NCBI GenBank assembly: GCA_036735565.1 | Contig: DAINOC010000004.1 | Span: 1 to 64,000, forward strand | Source: Coraliomargarita_B sp036735565 | GTDB taxonomy: Bacteria; Verrucomicrobiota; Verrucomicrobiia; Opitutales; Coraliomargaritaceae | Direction of reading: 5' to 3' | DNA length: 64,000 nucleotides | In this document: positions 34,380 to 43,521 of the stretch, piece by piece | Position numbering within the stretch: position 1 is the first letter of the stretch | Layout: each line of letters starts with the position of its first letter | Position numbers and translations under genes: made by a program | Notes under the pieces: model-generated | What the model was told of the DNA's origin: nothing | Seen by the model: only the letters and a program-made list of their open reading frames with translations | The model's database searches: none

Positions 34380-35732
34380 ATGCTGACGTTATTTAAAAAC
34401 CTGCAACGACTCGGCGGCTCGGGATGGCAGTCAGGCGAGCTGGTGGTCGAAGACGGCAAGGTTGCGGGTTTTGCCTCGGGCAGTGATCCGGTGGATGCGG
34501 TGGTCGACTGTGGCGATGCGTATCTGTTTCCGGGAGCGGTGGACCTTCATGTTCATTTCAATGAGCCCGGACGCACCCACTGGGAGGGCTTTGCCACCGG
34601 CACGCTTGCGGCGGCTGCCGGAGGCATCACCTACGTGGCGGACATGCCGCTCAATTGCATCCCATCGACGACGACGGTGGAGGCTTTCCGCGCCAAGCTT
34701 GAGGCGGTGGCACCACTGGCCCGGGTCGATTTCGGGCTATGGGGTGGGGTGGTGCCGGGCAACGCCGGGGCATTGCCCGCGCTCGCAGCAGCAGGGGTGA
34801 TGGGCTTTAAGGCCTTCATGTCGCCCAGCGGCACGGAGGAATTTGGCAACTCGGACCTGGCGACCTTGCAGGAGGCGATGCGCCAGATCGCGCCGACGGG
34901 GTTGCGACTGGCGCTGCATGCGGAGGATCCGGTGGTGTTGGGCCCGGCAGCGGCGCGGCTCCAGCATCCATCGACCCCGGAGGATTGGCTGGCCTCGCGG
35001 CCGGTGGAGGCGGAGATCCGTGCGGTCCGCATCGCGGCGGAGCTCTCGCGAAGCACCGGATGCCCGATTACCATTGTCCATGTCAGCGCACCCGAGGTGC
35101 TGGCGGTGATCCATGAGGCACGGGCCGGTGGCGTCGACATCATCTGCGAGACTTGCCCGCACTATTTGCTGCTCAGCTCGGAGGACGCGGCGGCGATTGG
35201 CCCTGCGGCGAAGTGTGCGCCGCCGCTGCGTCTGCGGGCGACCCGTGATGCGCTGCTGAATCGATTATTTGCCGGTGAAATCGACACCATCGGCTCGGAT
35301 CACTCGCCGAGCCCACCCGAGTTGAAGTCGGGTCGCTCCTTTTACGATGCCTGGGGGGGTATAGCCGGGATTCAGCACGGTTTACCGCTGCTGATCGACC
35401 GTATCGGGATTAAGGATACGAAGAAACTGCAGGCCCTGAAAAAGGCCTTCGCCGAGACCCCGGCCCGGCTGGTCGGCTGTCCGGCGAAGGGCTGTCTGGC
35501 AGTCGGCGATGATGCGGACTTCTTTTTGATGACGGCATCGCCGCAGGCAAGCGAGGTGCCGACCGGCGAGCTGCTCCAGCGGCATGGGAGTTCGGCCTAC
35601 CTTGGTCAGCGCCGCCAGGTCTGCGTTGTCGGCACCTGGCTGCGGGGGCAGCCGGTGATTCGTGATGGTGAACCCGCAGGCACGGCAAAGGGTCGCTTTA
35701 TTCCCGGAATCGCTTACGAAGGAGGACTATGA
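34380..35732 (+). CDS. allB: Allantoinase
   Basis: The protein has 450 aa. Metal-site motifs of cyclic amidohydrolases are DLHVHFNEPGRTHWEGF, GFKAFMSPSGTEEFGNS (the Lys to be carboxylated), LALHAEDP, IVHVSAPEVL, ETCPHYLLLSSED and TIGSDHSPSP. It opens the allantoin ring to allantoate. It begins 3 bp after allC, and its stop overlaps the amidase start by 4 bp (ATGA). Confidence 0.93.
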   Translation: MLTLFKNLQRLGGSGWQSGELVVEDGKVAGFASGSDPVDAVVDCGDAYLFPGAVDLHVHFNEPGRTHWEGFATGTLAAAAGGITYVADMPLNCIPSTTTVEAFRAKLEAVAPLARVDFGLWGGVVPGNAGALPALAAAGVMGFKAFMSPSGTEEFGNSDLATLQEAMRQIAPTGLRLALHAEDPVVLGPAAARLQHPSTPEDWLASRPVEAEIRAVRIAAELSRSTGCPITIVHVSAPEVLAVIHEARAGGVDIICETCPHYLLLSSEDAAAIGPAAKCAPPLRLRATRDALLNRLFAGEIDTIGSDHSPSPPELKSGRSFYDAWGGIAGIQHGLPLLIDRIGIKDTKKLQALKKAFAETPARLVGCPAKGCLAVGDDADFFLMTASPQASEVPTGELLQRHGSSAYLGQRRQVCVVGTWLRGQPVIRDGEPAGTAKGRFIPGIAYEGGL

Positions 35733-36976
35733 GAGGAAGCACGATCAATGAATGGCAGGCGCTCGCCGACGGCGACGCGGAAAAGTGGGGCGCGGAAATC
35801 CGCGCGCAGTTGGATGCTTGTGCCGCTCAGACCGGGCGATCGGTGATCAGTGCGTCTCTGGCCGATACGTTGGATCCCGGGGTGGGGCCTTTGGCAGGGG
35901 TGCCCTTTGCGGTGAAGGAACTGTTTGATGTGAAGGGCGTGCCCACACATAGCTCTTCGATGCTTCCAGAGCTGTTGGCACAACCGGCGGCCGGGCAATC
36001 CGAGTTGGTTGATTATCTGGCGACCCTTGGCGGGAGTTGCGTGGCGAAGGCCCAGATGAATGAATTTGCCTATGGGCTCTCGGGAGAGAATCTGCACTAC
36101 GGCGACTGCCCGCATCCGCGGCTTGCCGGTTGCCTGAGTGGTGGTTCGAGCAGCGGTTCGGCCCACCTCGTGGCAGGGGGTTACCTGCCGCTGGCCTTTG
36201 GGACGGATACGGGGGGGTCCATTCGCCTTCCTGCTGCCTGGTGTGGACTTTATGGGATTCGCTGGAGCCCGGGGTTTTTCATGAAGGGTGGGTTTCCGCT
36301 TGCACCGAGTTTTGATGCCCTCGGTTGGTTTACCCGCACGCCCGGGGAGATGGGGCAGGTGCTACGGGCCTGGTTTGCGGTCGGGGATGAGGAAGCACCT
36401 GTCGAGCCGAAGGGCGGCTGCCTGCTCCCCAGGGAGTTATTACTGGCGGAGACGGCGGAGGCGTTACAAGCGGCGATTGCCGGGCTCGGGTTGTCGAGTG
36501 GTGCGGCCGAGGCCGAGCTGGGGAGTCGGTTGGGGGACTGTCAGAAAGCCTTTAACGTGCTCCAGAGCCGGGAAGCGTATGCGATCCACCGCGAATGGCT
36601 GGCGGCGTATCCGGAATTGTATGACCCGGCGGTGAAGCAGCGGATCGAGCGTGCGCTGACCTGGACACCTGCTGAGGTTGAAGAAGCCACCGCCGTTCGT
36701 GCGTGGGTGCAGCAGTGGTTTGCGGACTATTTTGAGACGCAGGACTATCTCGTCATGCCGGTTTGCCCGGGCGCTTCGATCCCTCCCGCGAAGGCAACGC
36801 CCGAGCTGCGAGAAAATACCCTCCGGCTGACCAGTCCGGCGAGCCTCGCGCAACGGCCTGCCCTCACCGTGCCGGTCTGGCTCGATGATCAGCGTTCTGT
36901 TGGATTGCAGTTTATCTTTAAGGACACCGCCCCCGAGGTTCCGCTTGCCCTGCTTTCATCATGCCGACTTTCCTGA
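35729..36976 (+). CDS. Amidase-signature enzyme of the allantoin operon
   Basis: The 415-aa amidase-signature protein has a complete Ser-cisSer-Lys triad: PFAVKELFDVKG (Lys), LSGGSSSGSA (cis-Ser region) and TDTGGSIRLPAAWCGLYG (nucleophile region). AtzE, allophanate hydrolase and biuret-type hydrolases are relatives. Sitting between allantoinase and a transporter, it may act on a ureide or its downstream product such as oxalurate or oxamate, the compound expected from PucG. That substrate is inference. Confidence 0.85.
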   Translation: MRGSTINEWQALADGDAEKWGAEIRAQLDACAAQTGRSVISASLADTLDPGVGPLAGVPFAVKELFDVKGVPTHSSSMLPELLAQPAAGQSELVDYLATLGGSCVAKAQMNEFAYGLSGENLHYGDCPHPRLAGCLSGGSSSGSAHLVAGGYLPLAFGTDTGGSIRLPAAWCGLYGIRWSPGFFMKGGFPLAPSFDALGWFTRTPGEMGQVLRAWFAVGDEEAPVEPKGGCLLPRELLLAETAEALQAAIAGLGLSSGAAEAELGSRLGDCQKAFNVLQSREAYAIHREWLAAYPELYDPAVKQRIERALTWTPAEVEEATAVRAWVQQWFADYFETQDYLVMPVCPGASIPPAKATPELRENTLRLTSPASLAQRPALTVPVWLDDQRSVGLQFIFKDTAPEVPLALLSSCRLS

Positions 36977-37944
36977 AAAAACACGCCTTCACGTTATGGC
37001 TGCTCGTCGCGGTGGTCCTGGCGATCCTCTTTCCCGGGCCGGGGACAAAGGGCGGCTTTTTCTACCCGGAGCTGACTACGAAGCTGGGCGTTTGGCTGAT
37101 CTTCTTTTTGCAGGGGCTAGGACTGCCCACCAGCGAATTGGCGGCCGGGTATAAGCCCAAGCGTTTGCATGGTTTCGTGCTTTCCTGGAACTATCTGTTG
37201 TTTCCGCTGGTGGTCGGGCTGCTTGCCTGGCCGCTCTCCTTGCTGCTGGAGAAGGACCTCGTGCTCGGGTTTTGGCTGCTCGCCATCATGCCGACGACGG
37301 TCTCGTCGGCCGTCGTTTTTTCCACGGTCTCCGGTGGCAACACCTCGAATGCGATTTTCTCTACGGTGTTTTCCAACCTGCTTTCGATCCTGCTTGTCCC
37401 GGCGATCGCAGTGGCCTATCTGGCGGCGGAGACCGAGGCGGCGGTATCCCTGATACCGCTTTTTCGGACGCTCTTTCTGCTGATTGTGCTGCCACTCATC
37501 CTCGGTCAGATCGTGCGGAAGGTCGTGCCGGTCAGGGCGGCCGCCGTGGCCGGAAAGACAAAGCCACTGGGTAACTGGATCATTCTCTTCATCGTGCACT
37601 GCGCGTTTGCGGGGAGTGTGAGCTCGGGATTTCTAGATGGGTTCAGCGCGGGTTCCATCTTTGCCGTGATCGGCAGCACGGTCGGCATCCTCCTGCTGGT
37701 GAGTGCGCTGGTGTGGTTCAGTTCGGCATGGCTGGGCATCGGGCGAGCGCCGCGGATCAGCGGATTCTTTTGTGCGAGTCAAAAGTCGCTGGCCACTGGT
37801 CTCCCTCTGGCCACCTCAATCCTGGCGGCCGCGCCGGGTGTGGTTGATGCTGCTGCGGTCTTGATCCCCTTGATGGTCTATCACCCCGCGCAGCTCGTCC
37901 TCGCAGGGGTGCTATCGGGACGATGGGCGAAGCGGCAGGATTGA
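36961..37944 (+). CDS. SBF-like (bile acid:sodium symporter family) transporter
   Basis: The 327-aa membrane protein has about ten hydrophobic segments, starting FLKKHAFTLWLLVAVVLAIL. Family-type stretches are IMPTTVSSAVVFSTVSGGNT and FFCASQKSLATGLPLATSIL, matching the SBF-like group (PF13593). It overlaps the amidase by 16 bp and ends the allantoin operon. It may export or import an organic anion of the pathway using Na+, but substrates of this family are poorly defined. Confidence 0.87.
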   Translation: MPTFLKKHAFTLWLLVAVVLAILFPGPGTKGGFFYPELTTKLGVWLIFFLQGLGLPTSELAAGYKPKRLHGFVLSWNYLLFPLVVGLLAWPLSLLLEKDLVLGFWLLAIMPTTVSSAVVFSTVSGGNTSNAIFSTVFSNLLSILLVPAIAVAYLAAETEAAVSLIPLFRTLFLLIVLPLILGQIVRKVVPVRAAAVAGKTKPLGNWIILFIVHCAFAGSVSSGFLDGFSAGSIFAVIGSTVGILLLVSALVWFSSAWLGIGRAPRISGFFCASQKSLATGLPLATSILAAAPGVVDAAAVLIPLMVYHPAQLVLAGVLSGRWAKRQD

Positions 37945-37964
37945 GGCCGCCGGGGGGCAGCGGC

Positions 37965-38627
37965 TTACTCCGCTGAAATAATCTGCAGATTGCGGATCAG
38001 GCAGGCGGCCGGGACCTGAGGGATGCCGCGAAGACGGAAAGCCAGGTGGCCGGAGTGCAGGGGCTCGGGATCTTCGCCGGAGAAGAGCAACTTGCCATCG
38101 ACGGTGAAGCTGAGGGCGTTGCCTTTGCGCGAGATTTCGACGGTGCTGAACTTGCCGGCCTGCAGTACATTGGCTCCGAAGCTGCCGATGGGCTTCCCGC
38201 CGGGGAATCTGACAGCGAAGGGGGTGCGGTCGTGCGCCTGGTTGTGGAAGGCGAAGAAGTAGTTCTCGATCTGGCTGGTCCAGGGGCCCATGCTGCCGTC
38301 GAAATCCTCGGGGAGTGTCAGGGTTGTGGCCTCGCCGGCATCGGAGGCGAAGAGGATGGCCACGCAGACGCTGGCGGCGTTCATCGGCATGATCTCATAG
38401 CGGATCGTGAGATCGCCGGAGTAGGTCCCGGGGCTAACGACCATGACGCCCTTGCTGCCCATGGATTCCTCCATGTAGAACATGCGGTTTTGTGCGGCAC
38501 TGGAGCCCTCGCCGTGAAAGGTCCAGTCGTTGGCGAGGGTCTCGGGGGCGACCGGGCTGGCATGGCTTACGGTAGCCAGTAGTGCGCCGAGGAGGAGGAT
38601 ACGGGTGCGTTTGCGTAGATGAATCAT
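37965..38627 (-). CDS. Exported concanavalin-like (DUF1080/DUF1961-type) protein
   Basis: The protein has 220 aa from ATG 38627, which begins a signal peptide (MIHLRKRTRILLLGALLATV then SHA). The mature part is beta-rich with patches such as WTFHGEGSSAAQNRMFYMEE, LTIRYEIMPMNAASVCVAIL and LHSGHLAFRLRG. This resembles concanavalin-like domains of 3-keto-disaccharide hydrolases and YesU-like proteins, but no catalytic signature is certain. The longer ORF upstream translates an intergenic repeat. It is convergent with the SBF-like gene 20 bp away. Confidence 0.7.
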   Translation of the reverse strand: MIHLRKRTRILLLGALLATVSHASPVAPETLANDWTFHGEGSSAAQNRMFYMEESMGSKGVMVVSPGTYSGDLTIRYEIMPMNAASVCVAILFASDAGEATTLTLPEDFDGSMGPWTSQIENYFFAFHNQAHDRTPFAVRFPGGKPIGSFGANVLQAGKFSTVEISRKGNALSFTVDGKLLFSGEDPEPLHSGHLAFRLRGIPQVPAACLIRNLQIISAE

Positions 38628-38675
38628 GGTGATGGAGAGGATGGAGAGGTGGAGGTGGAGGGTTGGGTGGATTGT

Positions 38676-38768
38676 CGTAATCTTAATCGCGCTTCGTGAT
38701 CTTGTGGTCGCTTGTTCTTTTCGATTAGGATTACGATTAAGATTAAGACTGAGATTCGGATTACGATT
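38676..38768. repeat. Inverted repeat of GATTAAGATT-type units, copy 2
   Basis: CGTAATCTTAATCG (38676-38689) faces several GATTACGATTAAGATTAAG-like units at 38722-38768. It uses the same units as 32641-32734 but carries more copies. It lies between the concanavalin-like gene and the terminator of the GH2 gene. Confidence 0.7.
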
Positions 38769-38783
38769 TGAATAGGGGATCGC

Positions 38784-38823
38784 AAAAAAGGGCACCCGGG
38801 GCGGCGATGTCCCGAGTGCCCTT
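38784..38823 (-). terminator. Rho-independent terminator of the GH2 gene
   Basis: On the minus strand, 11 bp after the GH2 stop, arms AAGGGCACTCGGG and CCCGGGTGCCCTT pair at 12 of 13 positions around a 10-nt loop. A run of six T follows immediately. Confidence 0.9.
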
Positions 38824-38833
38824 GGCAGAGTGT

Positions 38834-40738
38834 TTACTGAGCGTTTTGCTCGTTCATTTTTTTCTCGTAGAACTCCTGGAGCACGAAGAAGGCGTCCTTC
38901 TTCTGTCCGCGCTCGGATAGCAGGCCTTTGCGGTTGTAGTAATCCTGGATGCCCGGAAGCAGACGGCGCGGCGAGCGGAAGTCCATCAGCAGCCACGGTG
39001 AGATCCCGCGGATAAAGTCGATGTTATCAATCATTTCGAGCTGGTTCCGGTAGAGTTCTGCAAGGTATTCCTCCGTCCAGATTTGTCCCTTATGGCCACG
39101 GTGGCCCTGTTTGGCTCCGCCGCCGAACTCGCTGAAGATAAGGGGCTTTTCATAGGGGGTTTCCCAAACGACCTTATAGGTCATCGGGTGAGTGCGGTCT
39201 CCATACCAGCCCTGATATTGGTTGCAGCCGATGACGTCGAGATACTGTCCGAGCGCATCATTGATAACAATGTTCTGTTGCTGGTCTTCGACGTTGTCGC
39301 CGCGACCGTCCACATAGCCTTTCTCCGCAAGGATGGCGGCGGTGACCAAGCGGGTGGGGTCCTGTTTCCGGGTGATGTCGATCAGATTGCGGAGGAAAGC
39401 CAGGCGCGGCTCGCTCTGACGGGTTTCGTTGGCAACCGACCACAAAATAACGGAAGCGCGGTTCTTATCGCGGGCGATCATCTTAGTGAGCATGGTCTCA
39501 GCGTTGCGCACCACCACAGGATCCTCCCAACTGATCGCCCAGTAGAGTGGAATCTCCGACCAAACGAGTAGCCCCATTTCGTCTGCCATGCGGACCATGT
39601 GTTCATTGTGTGGATAATGGGCGAGCCGCACAAAGTTGCAGTTCAGCTCCTTTGCCCAGGTCAGCAGGGTGCGGGCGTCGTCCCGTGAAAATGCCCGACC
39701 GGTGCGCACTGGTGCCTCCTCGTGCACACTGATGCCGCGAATGAAAATGGGCTCGCCGTTGAGCACAATCTCGCGGCCCTTTACCTGTATGCAGCGGAAG
39801 CCGATGCGGTCCTTGATGGTGTCCGTCTCGGCGGTAAGAAGAACATCGTAAAGCTTCGGGTTTTCCGGTGACCAAAGCTCGAGTTCTGCGTCAAACTCAA
39901 AACTTGCGTAGCCGTTTGCATCGGTCGAGACGGAAAATTCGGCATCCGCTTCGGGGATCCGGATGGTGACCGACTGGCGCGCGTGCGGTCCATCCAACTG
40001 GACGTAACCGGCAATACGGTTGAACGAATCTTTCTTTAACTGAACTTTGTAGTCGCGGATAAAGGTCTCGGGCACTTCGATCAGCATGACATCGCGGGTT
40101 AGTCCGCCGTAATTCCACCAGTCTTTCATGACCGTCGGAATCGCATCCAGCTGGCGGGTGTTATCGACAAGCACGACGAGGCGGTTGTCTCTGGCTTCCA
40201 CTTTGTCGGTGATTTCGTAGGAAAAAGGGGTGAAGCCGCCTTGGTGGCGGCCCAGTTCCTGGGCGTTGAGATAGGTGATCGCTTGATAGTTGGCCGCACC
40301 GATATAAACAAAAAGACGCTTCCCTTCCGGCAGGTCGTAATTGAAATTCCGTTTATACCAAATCCCGCCTTCGTAAAAGAAAAGACGCGGATCCTGGGTA
40401 TTCCAGTCGCCCGGCACATTCAATTTTTCTCCGTTCTCATAGCCGTATTCCGGTTTATCGGTATCGTCGAGCGCCACCGCCGCGTAGCTGAAATGACCGC
40501 GACCTCCCACACGGCTCTCTGTCAGGTCATTCGTCCTGAAACCGCGCAGGTAGGGATCGATGACGACCTCCCAGGTGCCGTTCAGGGAGGTGGTGTTGCG
40601 ATGGTCGACATTGATCATCGCGGTTTCGGTGCTGGGATTGGTCCCGTTGTTGGCGCTCGCCTGGGGGGCGAGGGTGATGCTGAGGCAGCCGAGCAGGACG
40701 GCTAGCAAACGGGAAGAGCGCTTCGGTTGATATCTCAT
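38834..40738 (-). CDS. Exported glycoside hydrolase family 2 (beta-glucuronidase/galactosidase-like)
   Basis: The protein has 634 aa from ATG 40738, giving a signal peptide (RLLAVLLGCLSITLAPQASA). It has a GH2 jelly-roll sugar-binding domain (SLNGTWEVVIDPYLRGF; GGIWYKRNFNYDLP), an Ig-like domain and a TIM barrel. The barrel has FIRGISVHEEAP, RLAHYPHNEHMVRMADEMGL, the acid/base Glu in LWSVANETRQ and the nucleophile Glu in LIFSEFGGGAKQG. The compact three-domain layout resembles beta-glucuronidases; substrate linkage is not certain. An adjacent sulfatase remnant and beta-helix protein suggest polysaccharide degradation. Confidence 0.9.
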   Translation of the reverse strand: MRYQPKRSSRLLAVLLGCLSITLAPQASANNGTNPSTETAMINVDHRNTTSLNGTWEVVIDPYLRGFRTNDLTESRVGGRGHFSYAAVALDDTDKPEYGYENGEKLNVPGDWNTQDPRLFFYEGGIWYKRNFNYDLPEGKRLFVYIGAANYQAITYLNAQELGRHQGGFTPFSYEITDKVEARDNRLVVLVDNTRQLDAIPTVMKDWWNYGGLTRDVMLIEVPETFIRDYKVQLKKDSFNRIAGYVQLDGPHARQSVTIRIPEADAEFSVSTDANGYASFEFDAELELWSPENPKLYDVLLTAETDTIKDRIGFRCIQVKGREIVLNGEPIFIRGISVHEEAPVRTGRAFSRDDARTLLTWAKELNCNFVRLAHYPHNEHMVRMADEMGLLVWSEIPLYWAISWEDPVVVRNAETMLTKMIARDKNRASVILWSVANETRQSEPRLAFLRNLIDITRKQDPTRLVTAAILAEKGYVDGRGDNVEDQQQNIVINDALGQYLDVIGCNQYQGWYGDRTHPMTYKVVWETPYEKPLIFSEFGGGAKQGHRGHKGQIWTEEYLAELYRNQLEMIDNIDFIRGISPWLLMDFRSPRRLLPGIQDYYNRKGLLSERGQKKDAFFVLQEFYEKKMNEQNAQ

Positions 40739-41118
40739 AGATCTCAGGTCGGAGGTGATTTCAGGTGGGTGGGTTGGGTGATTGGATGGTCGCGATGACT
40801 GGCCGGTGTTCGCCGGTGTTCGCCGGTGGAGTCCAACGCTAATGGGGAGACCGAACAAGTCGCACATGGTTCATATAAAAATTTAGCGGACAAGCGTTTT
40901 CGGGCAAAAAAGCAGACCGGGCAGCGCGATTTTTGCCATGAACGGGCGATTTGGGTGGTGCTTTGTGTTTCGGCGTTGACCGGAGGCGAGGCCTCTTGGT
41001 TGACTGATTGTCCGCCCTGCCGAATCTCCGCAGGCGGTCTCCTCACGATGCAGATGAATCCGGTCCCTTGTTCCATCCTCTGTGCGGGCATTGCCCTGTT
41101 CTTCGGCGTCTTGTTTCC
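40739..41118. other. Junction segment downstream of the broken sulfatase
   Basis: The sulfatase reading frame passes into this 380-bp stretch without recognisable homology and stops at 40744. It contains about 2.5 copies of a 10-bp tandem unit (GCCGGTGTTC, 40802-40828). A plus-strand ORF (40826-41143) ends in a hydrophobic segment but has no other gene-like sign. I cannot assign this segment. Confidence 0.5.
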
Positions 41119-41496
41119 CTTTCCGGCCGCGATGGTCTGGTAGCCATGCTGGCGGAGCCAGGCGGGTAGGGTGGGCGGCAGGGCGTCGGGCGCTTCAGTC
41201 AATTTGGCGGCGCGCCGAAGCAGCGCGCCATTGCCCGAGAACGGTGGAGTGGAATAAGTTCCGGTGAGCAGGGCATAGCGGGACGCACCGCAGGTCGGTG
41301 CCTGGACGTAGTGCCGCTCGAAAAGGAGGCCGCTCTCTGCCAGTTGATCGATATGGGGTGACGTGATGTAGTCGCGCCCGTAGGCGCCCAGCTCCGGGCG
41401 GAGGTCATCGACGGCGATGAAGAGGACGTTGCGCTGTGCTGCCTGTGCGGTCGCACCGAGGAGCACGAGGGAGAGCAGGAGTTTAGCGTGGCGCAT
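41119..41496 (-). pseudogene. 5' remnant of an exported sulfatase
   Basis: From ATG 41496 there is a signal peptide (HAKLLLSLVLLGATAQAAQ) and the classical sulfatase start NVLFIAVDDLRPELGAYG. The formylglycine motif CGASR (Cys69) sits in APTCGASRYALLTGTYS, with LPAWLRQHGYQTIAAGK after it. Homology stops at about residue 126, whereas sulfatases are usually 450-550 aa, so most of the metal site and the C-terminal domain are gone. Break point near 41118. Confidence 0.8.
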
Positions 41497-41718
41497 GGGA
41501 TGTGGGAAAGTAACAATAGATTGAGACCGCGAATGGATGCTCAGAAAAAGCGCAAGAAGGTGAATCGGGGCCGATCGCATCGACGAGAAAAGAAGGCCCA
41601 AAGGCGGGTGACACAAGGAAGAACCGCCGTTGCTCCGGTCGGGGCAGCGGCACGCCGGACAGCAATCAGCGGACTCTGTGTTATTGGCTCTGTATCCCTA
41701 AGGGCCTCGCTTCGCTGG

Positions 41719-43521
41719 CTACTGCAAGACCTTGGCTGCCGCTTCCGTGCCGATGCGGTCGGTCAGCTGCTGGATGAACAGACTGCGCGGTTCGACCGGT
41801 GCGTCGGGGCTCTCGATGTAGCCGCTGCCCATGAGCGCGTAGCCGTAAAACTTGCCTTCGCCCGGGGTGCCCCAGTAGCCGGCACGGTCGTTGGCGTATT
41901 TGAGAGCTCGGGTGCCGGTCTCCGGGTTAAAGGTGCCGCGGTAGCCGATGGCGAAGTTGTTTTCACCCTCGGTTTCGGGATTGAAGACGACGATGCTCTT
42001 TGCATCACAGTTCCAAAATAGAGTGTTGGCGGCAGCCCAACCGTGACCGCTGCCCGAGTCGCCCCGGTTGATGGCGGCGAGGGTGCCGTCCCTGGTGATC
42101 ACGTTGTCGTAGAGAATGCCCGTCGACCAGCGGTGGTGTGGCTCGGACTGCCCGCCGCGCACGGCAGTGCAATCCACGAAGGCAAAGGGGCCGGTCTCGC
42201 GCGAGCCGATGGCGAAGTCATGGCGCCCGTCTTCGGAGTAGCAGTTGTAGAAGAGGTGCTGGGTGCCACCGCTGATCGAGAAGGCGTAGCGCAAGCCCCC
42301 GCGCTTGGGGCCGACGGGGTGAAGATTTTTACAGTCGCGCACGGTAATCTGCCGGGTGGCGTCGCTAATGGCCACGGCGGCGAAACTGACGTGCTTCATG
42401 GTGCAGTTGCGCACCCAGCTGTCGTAGGTGCCCTTTACGTTGATCGCGGAGCGGAAGTTGATGAAGTTCGATTGTTTGCTCTGGTCACGGACCGACGTGT
42501 CGTAGTTGGAGACGATCCGCAGCGACTCAACGCCCGAGTGCGTGCCGAGGGAGCTCACATCGACTTTGTAGACATCGCCACCGCCGTGTTGCTGGTCGAT
42601 GGACTGGGGCAGAACGGCATCGAGTGTAATGGTGTTGCCATCGACGGCGGCGATCTGGCGCAGATGACGGAGCTGATAGGCCTCGGGCCGCCAGGGCCGC
42701 TTTCCGGCTCCCTCCCTGCCGCCGCGGATATGACGGAGGCGCTCACCCATGCCGAGGAGGTCGATCCATGCCTGGTTGGTCGTCTTGCGCACGTGGACGT
42801 AGTCGCCGGGCTTAAACTGGCTGGCATCCGCGAGCTGAAGCACCCGGCTGCCTGAGGGCAGGTAGGCATCGACGATGCGCACGGCGGCGCTCTCGCCGAT
42901 CACCTCGATTTTGGCGTCGGGCTCGCCCAGTTGGATGGCGTTGCCGCCGCCTCCCTGCGTGCGGAAGATCAAGACCGTGCCGTCTTCGCCATCGCCTTCG
43001 CCGCGCAAGACGACTCCCGAGCGGACGACGAGGCTGCCGTTGACGTAGTAGGTGCCCCGCTGGAGGAGGACCGCGCCGCGCAGCCCATCGGCATCGGCTG
43101 GCATCGCGGCGACCTGATCAATGGCGCGCTGGATTTGCGGGAGGCTGTCAGGCCCTTTCGGGTAGGCCATCTTTCCATCCTGAGAGGTGGCGCCATCCAG
43201 CGGTTGCAGCGTCACCTTTACCGGTGCGTCGGGGATCGGCACTTCGCTGCGCTTGTAGCCCGTGTAGGACCAGTCCATGATGGTATCGCCCTGGTCGGTG
43301 AACGGCTTGTAGACCAGCCGACCATCGGGCCCCAGCGAAATCAGGGGTGCCTGCGGATCGGGGCGAAACTCATGCTGGGTGATGGTGGCTGGTGCGGGGT
43401 TAACCCAGGATTCCGGCAGGTTGCTGGAAGCCTTCGGGATATCGCCGCTCGGGGCTGCGGCAGAGATTTGGAGCCCGGAGAGCAGGAGGAAAATCGCTAG
43501 AAGTAGGGGTGCGTGTTTCAT
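41719..43521 (-). CDS. Exported right-handed parallel beta-helix protein (putative polysaccharide lyase/hydrolase)
   Basis: The 600-aa protein has signal peptide MKHAPLLLAIFLLLSGLQIS. The centre resembles a pectate-lyase-type helix: IQRAIDQVAAMPADADGLRG, GTYYVNGSLVVRSGVVLRGE, then many short beta-coil repeats (VRNCTMKHVSFAAVAISDA; LFYNCYSEDGRHDFAIGSRE). The opening QAIxxA...GTYY...LRG pattern is shared by many beta-helix carbohydrate enzymes. No specific PL or GH family can be named. It is probably part of the same polysaccharide locus as GH2. Confidence 0.7.
   Translation of the reverse strand: MKHAPLLLAIFLLLSGLQISAAAPSGDIPKASSNLPESWVNPAPATITQHEFRPDPQAPLISLGPDGRLVYKPFTDQGDTIMDWSYTGYKRSEVPIPDAPVKVTLQPLDGATSQDGKMAYPKGPDSLPQIQRAIDQVAAMPADADGLRGAVLLQRGTYYVNGSLVVRSGVVLRGEGDGEDGTVLIFRTQGGGGNAIQLGEPDAKIEVIGESAAVRIVDAYLPSGSRVLQLADASQFKPGDYVHVRKTTNQAWIDLLGMGERLRHIRGGREGAGKRPWRPEAYQLRHLRQIAAVDGNTITLDAVLPQSIDQQHGGGDVYKVDVSSLGTHSGVESLRIVSNYDTSVRDQSKQSNFINFRSAINVKGTYDSWVRNCTMKHVSFAAVAISDATRQITVRDCKNLHPVGPKRGGLRYAFSISGGTQHLFYNCYSEDGRHDFAIGSRETGPFAFVDCTAVRGGQSEPHHRWSTGILYDNVITRDGTLAAINRGDSGSGHGWAAANTLFWNCDAKSIVVFNPETEGENNFAIGYRGTFNPETGTRALKYANDRAGYWGTPGEGKFYGYALMGSGYIESPDAPVEPRSLFIQQLTDRIGTEAAAKVLQ

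Noticed and set aside
40826..41143. 105-aa plus-strand ORF with a hydrophobic C-terminus
   Set aside because: It lies opposite the degenerate sulfatase junction; no start context or homology supports it.
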